NCBI GenBank assembly: GCA_030374765.1
Contig: JARGXX010000071.1
Coordinates: 992,001-1,056,000, forward strand
Direction of reading: 5' to 3'
Source of the DNA: Agarophyton chilense
Taxonomy: Eukaryota; Rhodophyta; Florideophyceae; Gracilariales; Gracilariaceae
DNA: 64,000 nucleotides
Position 1 is the stretch's first letter. The number at the start of each line of letters is the position of its first letter. The position numbers and the translations under genes are program-made. Positions 44,206 to 54,951 of the stretch are shown one piece after another. The notes under the pieces are model-generated. The model searched no databases. It was not told where the DNA came from and saw nothing but the letters and a program-made list of their open reading frames with translations.

Positions 44206-45153
44206 ATGCATGCTACTCTTGCAGTGTTCATCCTCTCACTTTTCTATGTAGGCCTCTCACATAGAATTCGACTGCCGCCAAACACTCAAGTTGAAGGCGT
44301 CGCGCATGTGGCTGGCTCACTTTTCTTCGCCGGTGATTTTCGCCGAGGTGCCATCTTGCTCATTGATTTCGCAACAGGTTTTACAACAACAGTAGTACCC
44401 GCCAATGCCAACCGCCTGGCCACGGGTCTTACCGCACGAAATGGCAGTGTTTTCGTTGCTGGTGGAGGCATATTCGGTGTTTTTACAAGTCCACCTCGCA
44501 TGTTCGTTTACGACATTTTATCTGGCAATACTGTTGCAGCGTGTGATGCTCCATTAGGAGCGCTTGTGAATGATGTGACTGCAGATGACGACTTTGCTTA
44601 CTATACGGACTCTTTTCTAGGTAAAGTATATATGCTGCGGCTAGCAACACTCCCTCAATGTGACTTAAGCGTACTTTCCTTACCCCCCCAGTTGTTTGCT
44701 CCTGGACCCCCGTTTCTCACTACAAATGGTATAAGGCGATTTGCATCCGGCTTGGTGGTCGCAAACTCCAACTTGGGAAGCTTGTTTTTCGTTGATCTTT
44801 CCACCAATTCCACTCAACAAATTACACCAAATGATGCTGTTGTAGGTGCAGGCGGTCTAGAGTTATCCCAAGATAAGAACGGGAGCGGGGCTACCCTGTT
44901 CGTTGCGCAAAGCACTTTGAGCATTGTTTCAATTTGGCGCTTGTGGAAGACGGGGAAAGATGTGAAAGCGCGCTTCGTGCAAAACATCACATACCCGGAA
45001 TTCGAAACACCGGGGACGGTAGCACTCGGTGATGGTAGATTAGTTGTGGGTGATCCCAAGTTCGAGACATATACGCTCACCAATGATTTACCTGATGGTG
45101 CAGAGCTTGCGTTGTTCGGATTCCGTATCCGTAGAGCGCGTCATTCGAAATGA
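44206..45153 (+). CDS. Secreted SMP-30/gluconolactonase-like beta-propeller protein
   Basis: The product is 315 residues with an N-terminal signal peptide (hydrophobic core LAVFILSLFYVGL, residues 4-16). The rest is a chain of repeated strands of a six-bladed propeller: VEGVAHVAGSLFFAGDF, LTARNGSVFVAGGGIFG, LVNDVTADDDFAYYTDS, FLTTNGIRRFASGLVVANS, GLELSQDKNGSGATLFVAQ, LGDGRLVVGDPKFETYTL. These resemble the TolB-like/SMP-30 superfamily, whose members include lactonases and binding proteins. Catalytic metal ligands cannot be assigned with confidence, so the reaction is unknown. The gene is intronless and convergent with DBR1 (100 bases between the stops). Confidence 0.7.
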   Translation: MHATLAVFILSLFYVGLSHRIRLPPNTQVEGVAHVAGSLFFAGDFRRGAILLIDFATGFTTTVVPANANRLATGLTARNGSVFVAGGGIFGVFTSPPRMFVYDILSGNTVAACDAPLGALVNDVTADDDFAYYTDSFLGKVYMLRLATLPQCDLSVLSLPPQLFAPGPPFLTTNGIRRFASGLVVANSNLGSLFFVDLSTNSTQQITPNDAVVGAGGLELSQDKNGSGATLFVAQSTLSIVSIWRLWKTGKDVKARFVQNITYPEFETPGTVALGDGRLVVGDPKFETYTLTNDLPDGAELALFGFRIRRARHSK

Positions 45154-45253
45154 GATCCCGCGTATATTTCTCTGAGTGTTACTGCCATCCAAAGAACCAA
45201 AGTTTGTGCATTGGAGTGGTTTCATTGCTTCATCCATATACTCCATTCACGGT

Positions 45254-46447
45254 CTAGTTGCCACGAATACGAGGAAGCTCCTCTGTTTCTTTGGATGATT
45301 CAAGTAAAAGGCGTGGTCCAGACTCACCTTGTTTCATACCCAGACACTCAAACAGCTTCAAAGTGTAGGGATGGAACTCGAGTTCAGTGGGTGGAGACAT
45401 TCTCCCGTCAGATGGACAATGCGCAGCGGCAAACGGTTGAAAGTCATTCACTAAATCTATATGCTGTGCTACACCAGTTTTCGTCATGGAGAACAGCAAA
45501 GCCTCTATGTCTTCCTTCGCGACTGGTGTGGTTCGGTGAGGATCACTCTGTTCTGTCATTAATATTGACAACCATTCTGGGTCAAGGTACACTCGGCCTT
45601 CTTCACCTACGTTCACAGGTTTGGAAACTAAATGTTGTGGTGTTGAACAATGCGTGGGGATGTCAAGAAGCTGAACAAAATCTCGTCGAGGGAGAATCTT
45701 GTCCAGAGCTAAAAACTTTGTGCGCGCGCCTTTTTCGTGCTCGATAATGGCTGGGAACTTGACATGCATATGTGCTGCAAACCAAAAAGATGGCTGAATG
45801 GCATCCAATATCTCAGTTGTTCCCGGATTTCCAAAAGTACCATTTTCTATTTCATGACGAAGAAAGGGTTTAGCAGAGAGAAGCTTCGAAAGGTCTCCAT
45901 GGCGCCAGATTCCTCGCGGCCAATCATGCGAGATGAAAATGTCCACTGGGTTTTGAAGACGCAGAAGTCTTTGGACGTCCTGTTTCCGGGTGTGATAGAC
46001 AGACTTGATCTGATTCTTCGGATACGGCGGTTTCTCGAAACGCGGTTTCTCGTAGTCTCGCTCAGTATAGACGCCGCTTATCCCAGCGATGCGCAAGCCT
46101 CCGAAGTTAACCACACCAGCGTTGCCTAGAAAGTATATGTTGGGTGCCACAAGGCCTCCAAGTGGCAGTTGTTGGAGGTGAGCAGAGGCCTCATGATTGC
46201 CCCCAACAAACAGTGTTGGGATAGGAGCCACAATGGAGCCATTGTAGTATTTCCAGAAGGAACGCATGTCGCGGTATTTTGGGGGACATGCCATGCACGC
46301 AAGGTCGGACTCGTTCCGTACGGCTTGAAAGTCGCCGGGGCATATAATAAGGTCAACTTTGGTGGATTGGCGCTGTTCTAGCTCTTTGATTGCCGCATAG
46401 AGATTGTCCAGCTCCCCATGAGCGCAGCCGACAACGGCGACTTTCAT
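45254..46447 (-). CDS. DBR1: RNA lariat debranching enzyme DBR1
   Basis: DBR1 cleaves the 2'-5' bond of excised intron lariats in the nucleus. From ATG 46447 (MKVAVVGCAHGELDNLYAA) the product is 397 residues. The open frame extends 50 codons upstream to an ATG at 46597, but the family starts at the later Met. Metallophosphoesterase motifs are all present: GCAHGELD, ICPGDFQAVRN, VGGNHEA, ISHDWPRG and AAHMHVKF. The lariat recognition loop (Cys-containing MACPPKYRDM) is present. The C-terminal domain is shorter than in animals. An active lariat debranching enzyme fits the few short introns in the window. Confidence 0.95.
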   Translation of the reverse strand: MKVAVVGCAHGELDNLYAAIKELEQRQSTKVDLIICPGDFQAVRNESDLACMACPPKYRDMRSFWKYYNGSIVAPIPTLFVGGNHEASAHLQQLPLGGLVAPNIYFLGNAGVVNFGGLRIAGISGVYTERDYEKPRFEKPPYPKNQIKSVYHTRKQDVQRLLRLQNPVDIFISHDWPRGIWRHGDLSKLLSAKPFLRHEIENGTFGNPGTTEILDAIQPSFWFAAHMHVKFPAIIEHEKGARTKFLALDKILPRRDFVQLLDIPTHCSTPQHLVSKPVNVGEEGRVYLDPEWLSILMTEQSDPHRTTPVAKEDIEALLFSMTKTGVAQHIDLVNDFQPFAAAHCPSDGRMSPPTELEFHPYTLKLFECLGMKQGESGPRLLLESSKETEELPRIRGN

Positions 46448-47366
46448 TTGCAATCGAGACTGCGGACGGAGACGCTTTCGGTGAACTGCGGACGACGACA
46501 GAGCGGCGAGAGGGACTGATTGGTGCTTTCTGAAGCGAAGTTTAGTAGGAATGCATACGGGTGTCCAGAGCGGGAGAACTGAACGGATGGTAATCATGGA
46601 TCAGGAATGATTTGCATATGGCTCACCTCCGGTGATTTTCTGAGCCGCTTGCACAGTCATGAAAATTGTTCTTTTAGAGTCGCTAGCGTCGCAGACGTTT
46701 TAAGTTTGAAGAGCGGAGCTACCTGATGGGTTCTTGGAACAAAGCGCTCATCGTGCAAACACTGAACTCCGAAAGCATCTGCGAGAAACTAAGAAAGCGT
46801 CATGCGTTTGCGATGAGATACCAGGGAGTTTTTGACCGCTGTACAGTACTGCACACGAAGAGTCGTTTGCGCAGGAGATAGTAATTAGCGATCGCTAACC
46901 CCTTAACCAGAGGGCTATCCTTAGTTGCGATTCGTTCGCGGGACACTCGAATCATACGGTACGCACATGCGGACGGACAGCAGGCGCCGCGCAGTTTGTC
47001 GCCGTGCGGCTGCTGCAAAGGCGGCTGCTGGTTGTTGACGAGAGTGAGTGGTGCGCCATCGTCCAGATTGCCCCGGTGCCCGCGGCCTCGGGGAACCGCA
47101 GATTTGCTGCACATGCGATTTTCCATGCTTTCAGATTTAACCTTCTGCCCAGGTCCTCCACGTCATTCTCACCGCTCGATGAGCTGCTATCTTCGCGCCA
47201 AGACGCCAAAAAAGTGGGGCGTTGCACAGCTGACCAGTCCGTTTGTCCCACCCCGCAAACTTCACCTTCAGCTCTTCTTGAGTGCTTGTTCTGGCTTGGG
47301 ACCGTTGGGGATTTACCGCCTACTTCTTGTTGATTTGACTTGTGACCCACTTTATCTGAAGCAGAT
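46448..47366. promoter_or_regulatory. Divergent intergenic region DBR1 / chloroplast glutamyl endopeptidase
   Basis: About 920 bases between divergent starts; the 5' end may include the alternative upstream DBR1 start (46597). Several short overlapping ORFs on both strands are not supported. Promoters are presumably here. Confidence 0.4.
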
Positions 47367-50300
47367 ATGAATCTCCAAACAAGAGCCGTGGCTTTTGTGC
47401 CTGCAGCGTTGGCTCGCACTTTCCGAGGCTCCTCTTTCATTTCAACGCTTCACACTGCAATCAAATCTCCGAGAGCTTCCGTCTTTCAGCGGAGCTTGGG
47501 CATCAAAGCTGTCTTACGACAACCGGCCAATCCCACAAACAAGAAGATGCAGGCCCGACCACCGCCACTCCGAATATCACCGCCGGTCAGGACTAACGCA
47601 GCAAGCGATATCGAAGACTCTGAAAACGTCTACCAGCTCCCTCCCCCTGAAATAGCCCGTTTGGTGGATGCCACAGCAGACCCATACGTCTCTCTACAAC
47701 CGTCATCCAAGGAATGGATTGTCATGCTTCAGAGACCTAACATGCCACCTATCGCTGAAGTAGCAGCGGAGGAGCTACGTCTTGCTGGATACAGAATCAA
47801 TGCGAACACGTATGCGCCTTCACGAGCGGACTACTTCATTGGCATGGCCCTGCAGCGTATTGGAGACTCCGAACTCAAACAATTGCCAGTTACTGGATTA
47901 CCCCCTGCACCAGGCAGCTCGCCTCACATTGAACTCGGATATGTCCGATGGGCACCTGATGGTTCCAAATTTGCTTTTTGCGTCTATGATCCTCTTTTTG
48001 GTTTAGAGCTTTGGATCCTTGATGTGGCGACCAGACATGCCGTCCCTGTTCTTCCAGGCGTGCGCTTAAACGCTGTATGTGGCGAGCCGTACACATGGAG
48101 TCCGGATTCGAAGACAATACTTGCAAAATTCGTTGTGGAAGATCGTTTACCGCCACAAAAGTCTAAAGTTCCAAAAGGGCCCTTGGTACAGCAAAACTTA
48201 AGCTCTGATCCTGCTCCGTCTCGAACTTACCAGGATCTCCTCAAATCAAGGCACGACGTTGCTCTTTTCGAACATTATACCACTTGTCAGCTAGGGACCG
48301 TCGATGTCGAAGCTTGTGAAGTGTACCCCTTGGGTGAACCCGCAGCCTTCAAGCATGCATCTCCATCACCTAATGGTTCCTATCTTCTTGTAGATTCTAT
48401 GGTCCCGCCATACCACTACATGATGCCCGCCGGAAGATTTCCGCGAAAGGTAGAAGTCTGGCACTCCAAAACCGGAGAAGTTGCCTGTGTTGTTGCAGAA
48501 ATTCCTTCGCAAGAAAGTATTCCAATCGCCTTTGATGGTGTCGGTGAAGGGCCGAGGTCTATCGGATGGCGTGCAGATGCTCCGGCAATGTTGTACTGGG
48601 CTGAAGCTCAAGATGGTGGTGACCCCAACCGGAAAGCGGACATTCGAGAATGCATTTTCACTTTATCTGCGCCTTTCACCGGACGACCTCGACGCCTGGC
48701 GTCCCTTCCTTGGCGATATGCAGGGATTATCTGGGGCTCAGATTCTGTTGCCTTAATCTCTGAACGTCGTTATCGAAGTCGCTCCGTACGCTCCTATCTC
48801 ATGGCTCCCGGTTCCATCAGTGCGACTCCGGTCCCTGGCGAAGACGTGACTGAACTAGGACAATTTAACCAGAATGGAGCTTTCGAGAGCGATGATTCTC
48901 AAACGCGTGTTTCGATTCAAACCGGTGAAGCAAAAGGCAATGGTCTATCAAATGGATTTCTGGAGGCAAATGATGGGGCAGATGGGATTGAGAACATAGT
49001 TGCCGAAAGCAACGGTACTGCGAAAAGTCTCTTCAATGGGAATGGAATAAACGTAGACCAAGAGGACGAAACAGCGAATCCCCATGAGCAAAATGGAGCC
49101 GGCGATCATGATTTGTTAGGACCTTGCTGCGCACGAGCGTGTGATTTGAGTCAATGGGAGGCTCCGAAACGTCTTATAATCGACATCGAGAACTGGGAGG
49201 ATGTGTACAACGATCCAGGCAGTGTGTGTACAACTAGAAACTCATTTGGAAAGAGTGTACTGCGACTTATCTATCCCACTGGAAGAACTGAGCACATAGA
49301 GGAAGATGAATCCATCGGAAAACCGTTTTTGATGATGCTGGGAGCTGGTGCCTCTGATGAAGGTGATAAACCGTTTCTGAGCTTATTTGACACCGTATCT
49401 GGTAAGCAAACAAGAGTGTGGCAAAGCACACCACCCAAATTTGAGTCGATTGCGACCGTACTGAAAGAGGACGAAAGCACGAGTGTTCCTCTTGAAGTGC
49501 TCATAAGGCAGGAGACGCCGAACGAGAACCCGAACTACTTCCTAAAAAACATAAGCGGTGCTGTCCAAAAAGTCTTCACGGAGCTCGCAAACGAAGACAA
49601 TGAGGTCGCACATGTAGTTGACACATCGAATGCCGATAGCGCCATGCGAGCGGTGACAAAATTCCCGCACCCTGCACCCGATCTCATGGGCGTGAAACGA
49701 GAAATTGTTCAATACAAACGGGCCGATGGCGTCCGATTGAACGGGTCACTTTACCTGCCTCCTGGATATGACCAAGAGCGCGATGCACCACTACCAGTTT
49801 TTATCTGGGCGTATCCAAGGGAATACAAATCTGCAGAATTCGCTGGCCAGACAAGAGGGTCCCCCTTCAGGTTTGTGCGCCTAGCCAGAACTCCATTATA
49901 TTGGCTCACCAAAGGTTATGCGATTCTGGACGGGCCTGAGATGCCCATCATTGGAGAGGGTGACGCGGAAGCAAATGATACTTATGTGGAGCAGTTGGTA
50001 AGCAGTGCTGAAGCAGCCGTAGACTTTTTGGTGAAGAGAGGAATCGGGGAAAGAGGTAGAATTGCAATTGGTGGACACTCGTACGGGGCCTTCATGACTG
50101 TGAATCTGCTGGCACACGCACCAGGCTTATTCTGCTGTGGCATTGCCCGATCTGGGGCTTATAATCGCACATTGACACCATTTGGTTTTCAAAGCGAAGA
50201 GCGAACGCTTTGGCAAGCACGAGACGTATACCAGACAATGTCTCCCTACATGTTTGCGAATAAGGTAGAGAGCCCACTGTTACTAATACATGGTGAGGCG

Positions 50301-50495
50301 GATAACAACCCTGGGACGTTCCCGATGCAGAGTGAAAGATTGTATCAGGCATTAAAGGGGCACGGGAAGGTAGCCCGATATGTTGTCTTACCACACGAAG
50401 GGCATGGGTACAGGGCAAGAGAGTCGGTTATGCACGTTTTGGCGGAGATGACAACGTGGTTGGATAAGTATTGCAAAGAGACGAAGGTTTTCTGA
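47367..50495 (+). CDS. CGEP: Chloroplast glutamyl endopeptidase (S9 family serine peptidase)
   Basis: This is a plastid stroma peptidase of the prolyl-oligopeptidase clan that cleaves after Glu. The product is 1,042 residues with an N-terminal leader of about 60-80 (Ala/Arg/Ser-rich). The propeller part includes YQLPPPEIARLVDA and HIELGYVRWAPDGSKFAF. The catalytic domain has Ser905 in GGHSYGAF, Asp979 in GEADNNPGT and His1013 in PHEGHGY. Family members such as the Arabidopsis protein are about 960 long. The extra length is mainly an Asn/Gly/Glu-rich insert at about residues 491-594 (SNGFLEANDGADG, NGNGINVDQED). The reading is intronless. Start: the first ATG giving a plausible leader. Confidence 0.92.
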   Translation: MNLQTRAVAFVPAALARTFRGSSFISTLHTAIKSPRASVFQRSLGIKAVLRQPANPTNKKMQARPPPLRISPPVRTNAASDIEDSENVYQLPPPEIARLVDATADPYVSLQPSSKEWIVMLQRPNMPPIAEVAAEELRLAGYRINANTYAPSRADYFIGMALQRIGDSELKQLPVTGLPPAPGSSPHIELGYVRWAPDGSKFAFCVYDPLFGLELWILDVATRHAVPVLPGVRLNAVCGEPYTWSPDSKTILAKFVVEDRLPPQKSKVPKGPLVQQNLSSDPAPSRTYQDLLKSRHDVALFEHYTTCQLGTVDVEACEVYPLGEPAAFKHASPSPNGSYLLVDSMVPPYHYMMPAGRFPRKVEVWHSKTGEVACVVAEIPSQESIPIAFDGVGEGPRSIGWRADAPAMLYWAEAQDGGDPNRKADIRECIFTLSAPFTGRPRRLASLPWRYAGIIWGSDSVALISERRYRSRSVRSYLMAPGSISATPVPGEDVTELGQFNQNGAFESDDSQTRVSIQTGEAKGNGLSNGFLEANDGADGIENIVAESNGTAKSLFNGNGINVDQEDETANPHEQNGAGDHDLLGPCCARACDLSQWEAPKRLIIDIENWEDVYNDPGSVCTTRNSFGKSVLRLIYPTGRTEHIEEDESIGKPFLMMLGAGASDEGDKPFLSLFDTVSGKQTRVWQSTPPKFESIATVLKEDESTSVPLEVLIRQETPNENPNYFLKNISGAVQKVFTELANEDNEVAHVVDTSNADSAMRAVTKFPHPAPDLMGVKREIVQYKRADGVRLNGSLYLPPGYDQERDAPLPVFIWAYPREYKSAEFAGQTRGSPFRFVRLARTPLYWLTKGYAILDGPEMPIIGEGDAEANDTYVEQLVSSAEAAVDFLVKRGIGERGRIAIGGHSYGAFMTVNLLAHAPGLFCCGIARSGAYNRTLTPFGFQSEERTLWQARDVYQTMSPYMFANKVESPLLLIHGEADNNPGTFPMQSERLYQALKGHGKVARYVVLPHEGHGYRARESVMHVLAEMTTWLDKYCKETKVF

Positions 50496-52181
50496 AAAGC
50501 AAAGATACTAAGAGTTTTGATTTGATCTCAATGGGGGATTTTGTACATAGAATATGGACCTACCAGAATTACTGCATCGGCTAGACGCTAGCGAGGGTGT
50601 TTCTTTCTCTTCACGGGTGGAAACGGCCATATTGCGAATTGAGAATACTTGAACACATTGCTCTCTTATCCCTGTACACTAGCAATGCTGAGCCAGCACT
50701 CTCGAACCATCACGCCGTGAAACTCATAGGTATCATCGCACGCTTCAGTTCGAATGGTAGCGCCCCAGGAGAAAACTTTCGCCGTGGAGCTGATCGGTGT
50801 TGAGTCATAGCAGACGTTATAATATATCCTACGTTGCCCCATCTGTACTTCTACGACGGTGGGGGATGGTGACAGCTCATTTACAACAAATGAGAGAGGT
50901 GTCGCTAGGCTAGGGTTCAGTTTTGAGTGTAGGGATACACAGCCAAATTTTGGAGCGCACCAGCGCAGACAAAGTTCTATGCTATAAATTCTTCTCCCCT
51001 CTGTTTCAAACCGAGAAGCTTTCTGGATAGGAAAATTTATATCAACGTCGCAGAACGTTTTGCGTTCACTACCATTACAGTTATGACGCCAACTTTGCTG
51101 CGATAAAAGGGTAGGCGCTACTGCCTGCATGCGTGAGTACAGGAGGGCGCTCGATGGGTTGTAGTGTACATGTTAAAGGCCCAGCTCCTGATCACGAGGC
51201 CCACCGAAGCTACTGCGCTGGGCAGATGAACGTTGATGAACTTTCAAGCTATGGATGTCGGCTTTCTACAGGGAAACCGAACGGTAAACTGCGTCTTTGT
51301 GACTGAACTAACTGCCGTCACTGTTAAATCGTTAAATATGAGCACCATGACGGTGTACCGGAAGCTGTAGTGAAGCCCGTAGATATTTGGTATATCCTTG
51401 ATATCGTTGCTGAAATAACTCTTTTCTGGGCCCCTTTTACTGCGACATGGCCGGTATACGTACCGAGCGCTAGCTAGGATATGAAAGAGAGGAACGCAGA
51501 TGGCGCAGATCATCCAGTGCGCCTGTTAGATAGTATCTAGTAGATACTGCCCGATGGCAACCCGGAGCGTGACATGCTGAATTTTGCACGAACAAGAGGA
51601 GGTGAGCGGGCGAACGAGAAGAAGGTGGGCGCGACAGAGACAAGACCAAGCCACCTGCGGGGGGGCTGCAGACCACGAGTTGAGGAGGAGGCAGGCGACG
51701 CGGTGGCAGCACAAATGAGTGGCGGCGGGACGGGCGCGCAGCTCAAGGCGCGCTGCCTATTGGCCAGCGTGGCGACAAGGGTGCGCGCGTTTCCAGCACA
51801 CGCGCAGCGCGCCTTTTGCACACGTTGCCAACCGAAACGGCCGCCTGCCGGGTCGGGAGGCGCGCCTGCGCTGCGAGATCGCGACCCACATCGTGGCATT
51901 CGTCCTCGGTGAGCGCTACTTGGCAGCTCCGCGCCGATTGGCAACCACCGATTCTGTAAGACGCAAGCGCACGCGCAGCTCGTCACGCCCACCACACGCA
52001 CGCCGCCACCCCGATAACTTTTCCTCACACCCCCCCCCCCCTTCCCTCCTCACCCACCACCCCACTCCCCCCATCCGTTCCACATCACTGCGCCATCTTT
52101 CCCCCTCCTTCCCCTCCCCTCCCCCTGTCCGCCCATCATTACTATCGCCCCGCTTTTCCCCGACCACCGCATTCGCCACCC
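50496..52181. promoter_or_regulatory. Intergenic region before the ATP/ADP translocase; GC- and pyrimidine-rich near the start
   Basis: About 1.7 kb. From about 51560 on it is GC-rich with many CpG, and 52020-52140 is a run of C and T like a core promoter or leader. ORFs on both strands here reflect composition. Earlier parts (50666-51130, minus) hold a 154-codon ORF of no known family, which I do not support. Confidence 0.5.
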
Positions 52182-54131
52182 ATGTCCTTCGTGTCCCCGG
52201 CTTTTGCGCCGGTCTCCGCCCTAAGCGGCCCGCGATCCTTCTTCGGTGCGCGCCCCGTTAGCGCTCGTTGCTCCCCCAATGTAGCCCTCCGCATGAGCGT
52301 GGGCGGTGACTCCACAAACCAAGCCGCCAAGCTCGCTAAAATCGCCCTCCCCGCCGCCGATGTCACCCATACCGCCAACGCCGCCCGCGTGCAGGAAAAG
52401 CCCGTCGCAAATGTCATGCCCGCCACCGGCACCATGGGTGCCTTCGACCCGCGTATCAGCTCCACTTTTACCGTCGTCGTTGCCACCATCGCCGGAATTA
52501 TCTTCTCGCGAAGGAAGCGCGATGAAAACAAAGATCTTGAGAAGCTCGTCGGATCTCCCATGGCGATGTCCGGTGCCACCGCTGGTAACGGATCTTCGGC
52601 CCCCAAGTCATTGGGACAGCGCCTCAAGGGACTCATCCCTCCGCCAAATGAAAGGAAAAAGCTCTTCCCTCTTGGTCTTATGTTTTTCGTCATTCTCTTC
52701 AACTACACCATTCTTCGCGATACCAAGGATGTGCTCGTGGTCACATCCGCTGGAGCTGAAATCATTCCTTTCCTGAAGACCTACTGCAACCTCCCTGGCG
52801 CAATTCTCTTCACTATTATGTACTCCAACCTTTCCAATGCACTATCAAGGGAGCAACTCTTCTACGTCTGCATCATTCCGTTCGTCTTCTTCTTCCTGGC
52901 GTTCGGCTTCTTCATCTATCCGAACATTGGCGTGCTTCACCCCGTTCAGTTTGCCAATTCTCTTGCAGCAAGCCTCCCCCCAGGCTTTGTTGCCCCGATC
53001 GCCATCCTCAAAAACTGGACTTTTGCTCTGTTCTACACCCTTGCCGAGCTTTGGGGTTCGGTCGTCGTGTCTCTTCTCTTCTGGGGTTTCGCTAATGAAG
53101 TTACTACTGTGGACGAAGCCAAGAAGTACTACCCGCTTTTCGGACTGATGGCTAACGTTGCCTTAATTTTCAGCGGTCAGTACGTGCGCTTTGTGTCTGA
53201 CATTCGTGCCAAATTGCCACCAGGTGTTGATGGATGGGCCCTTTCTCTTAAATATCTCATGTCTATGATTGGCGTTGGTGGCGCACTTATCGTCGCTTGC
53301 TATTATTACATGCAGCGAAACGTCTTGACTGATCCGAATCTTTTCGAACCGAGAAAGCAAAAGTCTTCCAAGCAGAAGACCAAGCTTGGTCTCGTCGAGT
53401 CGGCCAAGTATCTAGGTCAATCCAAATACATTCGTGACCTGGCTACCCTTGTCATTGCCTACGGTATGAGTATTAATATTGTCGAAGTCACATGGAAGTC
53501 TCGCCTTAGGGCCGCTTACCCCGACCCCAATGCCTACTCTGCCTTCATGGGTAATTTCTCCACCTGCACTGGTGTGGTGACCTTCATTATGATGATTGTA
53601 GGTCGCTACATCTTCCGCAAGTTTGGATGGGGGGCTGCCGCCGTCGTTACTCCGTTGGTCTTGGGAGTTACTGGTCTCATGTTCTTCTCTCTCATTCTCT
53701 TCTCTGGAACAGTTTCTCCGTTTATTGCGGCCCTTGGCACCACTCCGCTCATTGCTGCTGTCATGATCGGTGCTGCGCAGAATATTCTTTCCAAGAGCTC
53801 TAAATATTCCTTGTTCGATCCTTGCAAGGAAATGGCCTACATTCCTCTTGATGTCGAACAAAAGTCTAAGGGTAAGGCTGCCGTCGATGTCATTGGTAAC
53901 CCTCTTGGAAAGTCTGGAGGAAGCTTTATTCAACAGATCCTCATCTTCTCGATGGGGTCTTTAGCTGCATCTACGCCATACCTGGCTGTCATTCTGTTTG
54001 CCATCATTGGCATGTGGCTTGCTGCCGCTCGGTCGCTCGACAAGCAATTTAGCGCCTACATGATGAAGGAAACAGCACCGGCAGCAGAAAAGCAGGTTGG
54101 TTCGGAAACGGCCGCCACCGCCGCCGAATAA
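52182..54131 (+). CDS. NTT: Plastid ATP/ADP translocase (NTT/TLC family)
   Basis: This protein exchanges ATP and ADP across the inner plastid envelope. The product is 649 residues. The first 80-110 are Ala/Ser/Pro/Arg-rich with Phe near the start (MSFVSPAFAPVSALS), as in red-algal plastid leaders. The transporter begins at about residue 160 with RKKLFPLGLMFFVILFNYT, then LRDTKDVLVVTSAGAEIIPFLK, the family signature. About 11-12 hydrophobic segments follow, including IPFVFFFLAFGFFIYP, FALFYTLAELWGSVVVSLLF, FGLMANVALIFSGQYVRF and LFDPCKEMAYIPLD, which are well conserved in plant NTTs. It resembles plastid NTTs more than bacterial ones because of the leader. No intron. Confidence 0.95.
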   Translation: MSFVSPAFAPVSALSGPRSFFGARPVSARCSPNVALRMSVGGDSTNQAAKLAKIALPAADVTHTANAARVQEKPVANVMPATGTMGAFDPRISSTFTVVVATIAGIIFSRRKRDENKDLEKLVGSPMAMSGATAGNGSSAPKSLGQRLKGLIPPPNERKKLFPLGLMFFVILFNYTILRDTKDVLVVTSAGAEIIPFLKTYCNLPGAILFTIMYSNLSNALSREQLFYVCIIPFVFFFLAFGFFIYPNIGVLHPVQFANSLAASLPPGFVAPIAILKNWTFALFYTLAELWGSVVVSLLFWGFANEVTTVDEAKKYYPLFGLMANVALIFSGQYVRFVSDIRAKLPPGVDGWALSLKYLMSMIGVGGALIVACYYYMQRNVLTDPNLFEPRKQKSSKQKTKLGLVESAKYLGQSKYIRDLATLVIAYGMSINIVEVTWKSRLRAAYPDPNAYSAFMGNFSTCTGVVTFIMMIVGRYIFRKFGWGAAAVVTPLVLGVTGLMFFSLILFSGTVSPFIAALGTTPLIAAVMIGAAQNILSKSSKYSLFDPCKEMAYIPLDVEQKSKGKAAVDVIGNPLGKSGGSFIQQILIFSMGSLAASTPYLAVILFAIIGMWLAAARSLDKQFSAYMMKETAPAAEKQVGSETAATAAE

Positions 54132-54539
54132 ACGCGGTTCTCCATAGCTTGGCGTTTTTGAATGGCAGCATTGTTTAGATCAGACGATTGTGGATACTTG
54201 TTGCATAAACCGTTTAAATATTGATTCGTTGGTATTTTATCAGGTTTGTACGAAGCGGATGCATTATTAGTTTTCTCATTAAACCGATGGTTTAGGTGGG
54301 TGTTGCTGTTGGTTACGTTGTGAGCATCTTCTTCGCGAATGCCACACTTGGTAACATCAGCCTAAAACCCCACTGTTCTTTTGAATGAGTGAATTATTCT
54401 CGTCGATGAAGATATGGGTTCTAGTACAGGATGCATTATTTATGAGGCGGTACGATATGGGAGGTAGGAAAATGTTGCGACACGCTAGAATCAGACAAGA
54501 GCCAAGTTCTGTTTTACGAATGGCCAGGTTCCGTTTTGT

Positions 54540-54616
54540 GAGGGGCCGAGTACTTCTTTCTGAGGGGCCGGGTACTTCTTTCTAAGGGGCCGAGTTCTGC
54601 TTCTTGAGGGGCGAAG
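54540..54616. repeat. 22-bp tandem repeat, about 3.5 units
   Basis: GAGGGGCCGAGTACTTCTTT plus CT, repeated at 54562 and 54584 with small changes and a partial unit at 54606. Weaker related units may extend back to about 54505. Confidence 0.8.
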
Positions 54617-54780
54617 CTTCCTTTAAAGAATTCCTCTTCATGTCCTGATGAGAGGCTGTCTTTGTCGTGTGGATGAGATTTTCAGAGCCGCATGTGTAGC
54701 ACTTGTCATCAAGACGCATGGCTAGGGTCTGAAGCTGTTGCGGACTGCTTTACTCTTTGCAGTGAGTTCAAATTTGAGAA

Positions 54781-54951
54781 GAACCGAATTTTCATGATAC
54801 AGATGCAAGAAGAATTATCCCTCCATTGGTGTTCGTGGAAACAAACAGTATCAAAGATGTATTGACCGTGGATTGGCTCCTCGATTCATTAGAGAAACGT
54901 TTCGTAAATCACCGTGTGGGGCCTCCGCTCTACAGATATGATTTCTCGTAG
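54781..54951 (+). other. BRCT-like C-terminal coding fragment (candidate last exon)
   Basis: One frame of 56 codons ends at TAG 54949. It reads EPNFHDTDARRII ... VLTVDWLLDSLEKRFVN ... PPLYRYDFS, resembling the last part of a BRCT domain, where a conserved Trp lies in the final helix and a Tyr-containing tail follows. An in-frame stop precedes it, with AG acceptor-like sites in front, so it could be a terminal exon or a gene remnant. No upstream exon was found. Confidence 0.35.

Noticed and set aside
46860..46935. tRNA-like D-arm on the minus strand (CTGGTTAAGGGGTTAGCG)
   Set aside because: No 7-base anticodon loop with a proper stem, no matching acceptor ends and no clear GGTTCGA-type B box nearby.
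50666..51130. 154-codon minus-strand ORF
   Set aside because: No family, no neighbouring signal; could be chance. Kept only as a note.
51537..52028. 163-codon minus-strand ORF and overlapping plus-strand ORFs
   Set aside because: GC-rich promoter region, open in several frames at once, no recognisable protein.
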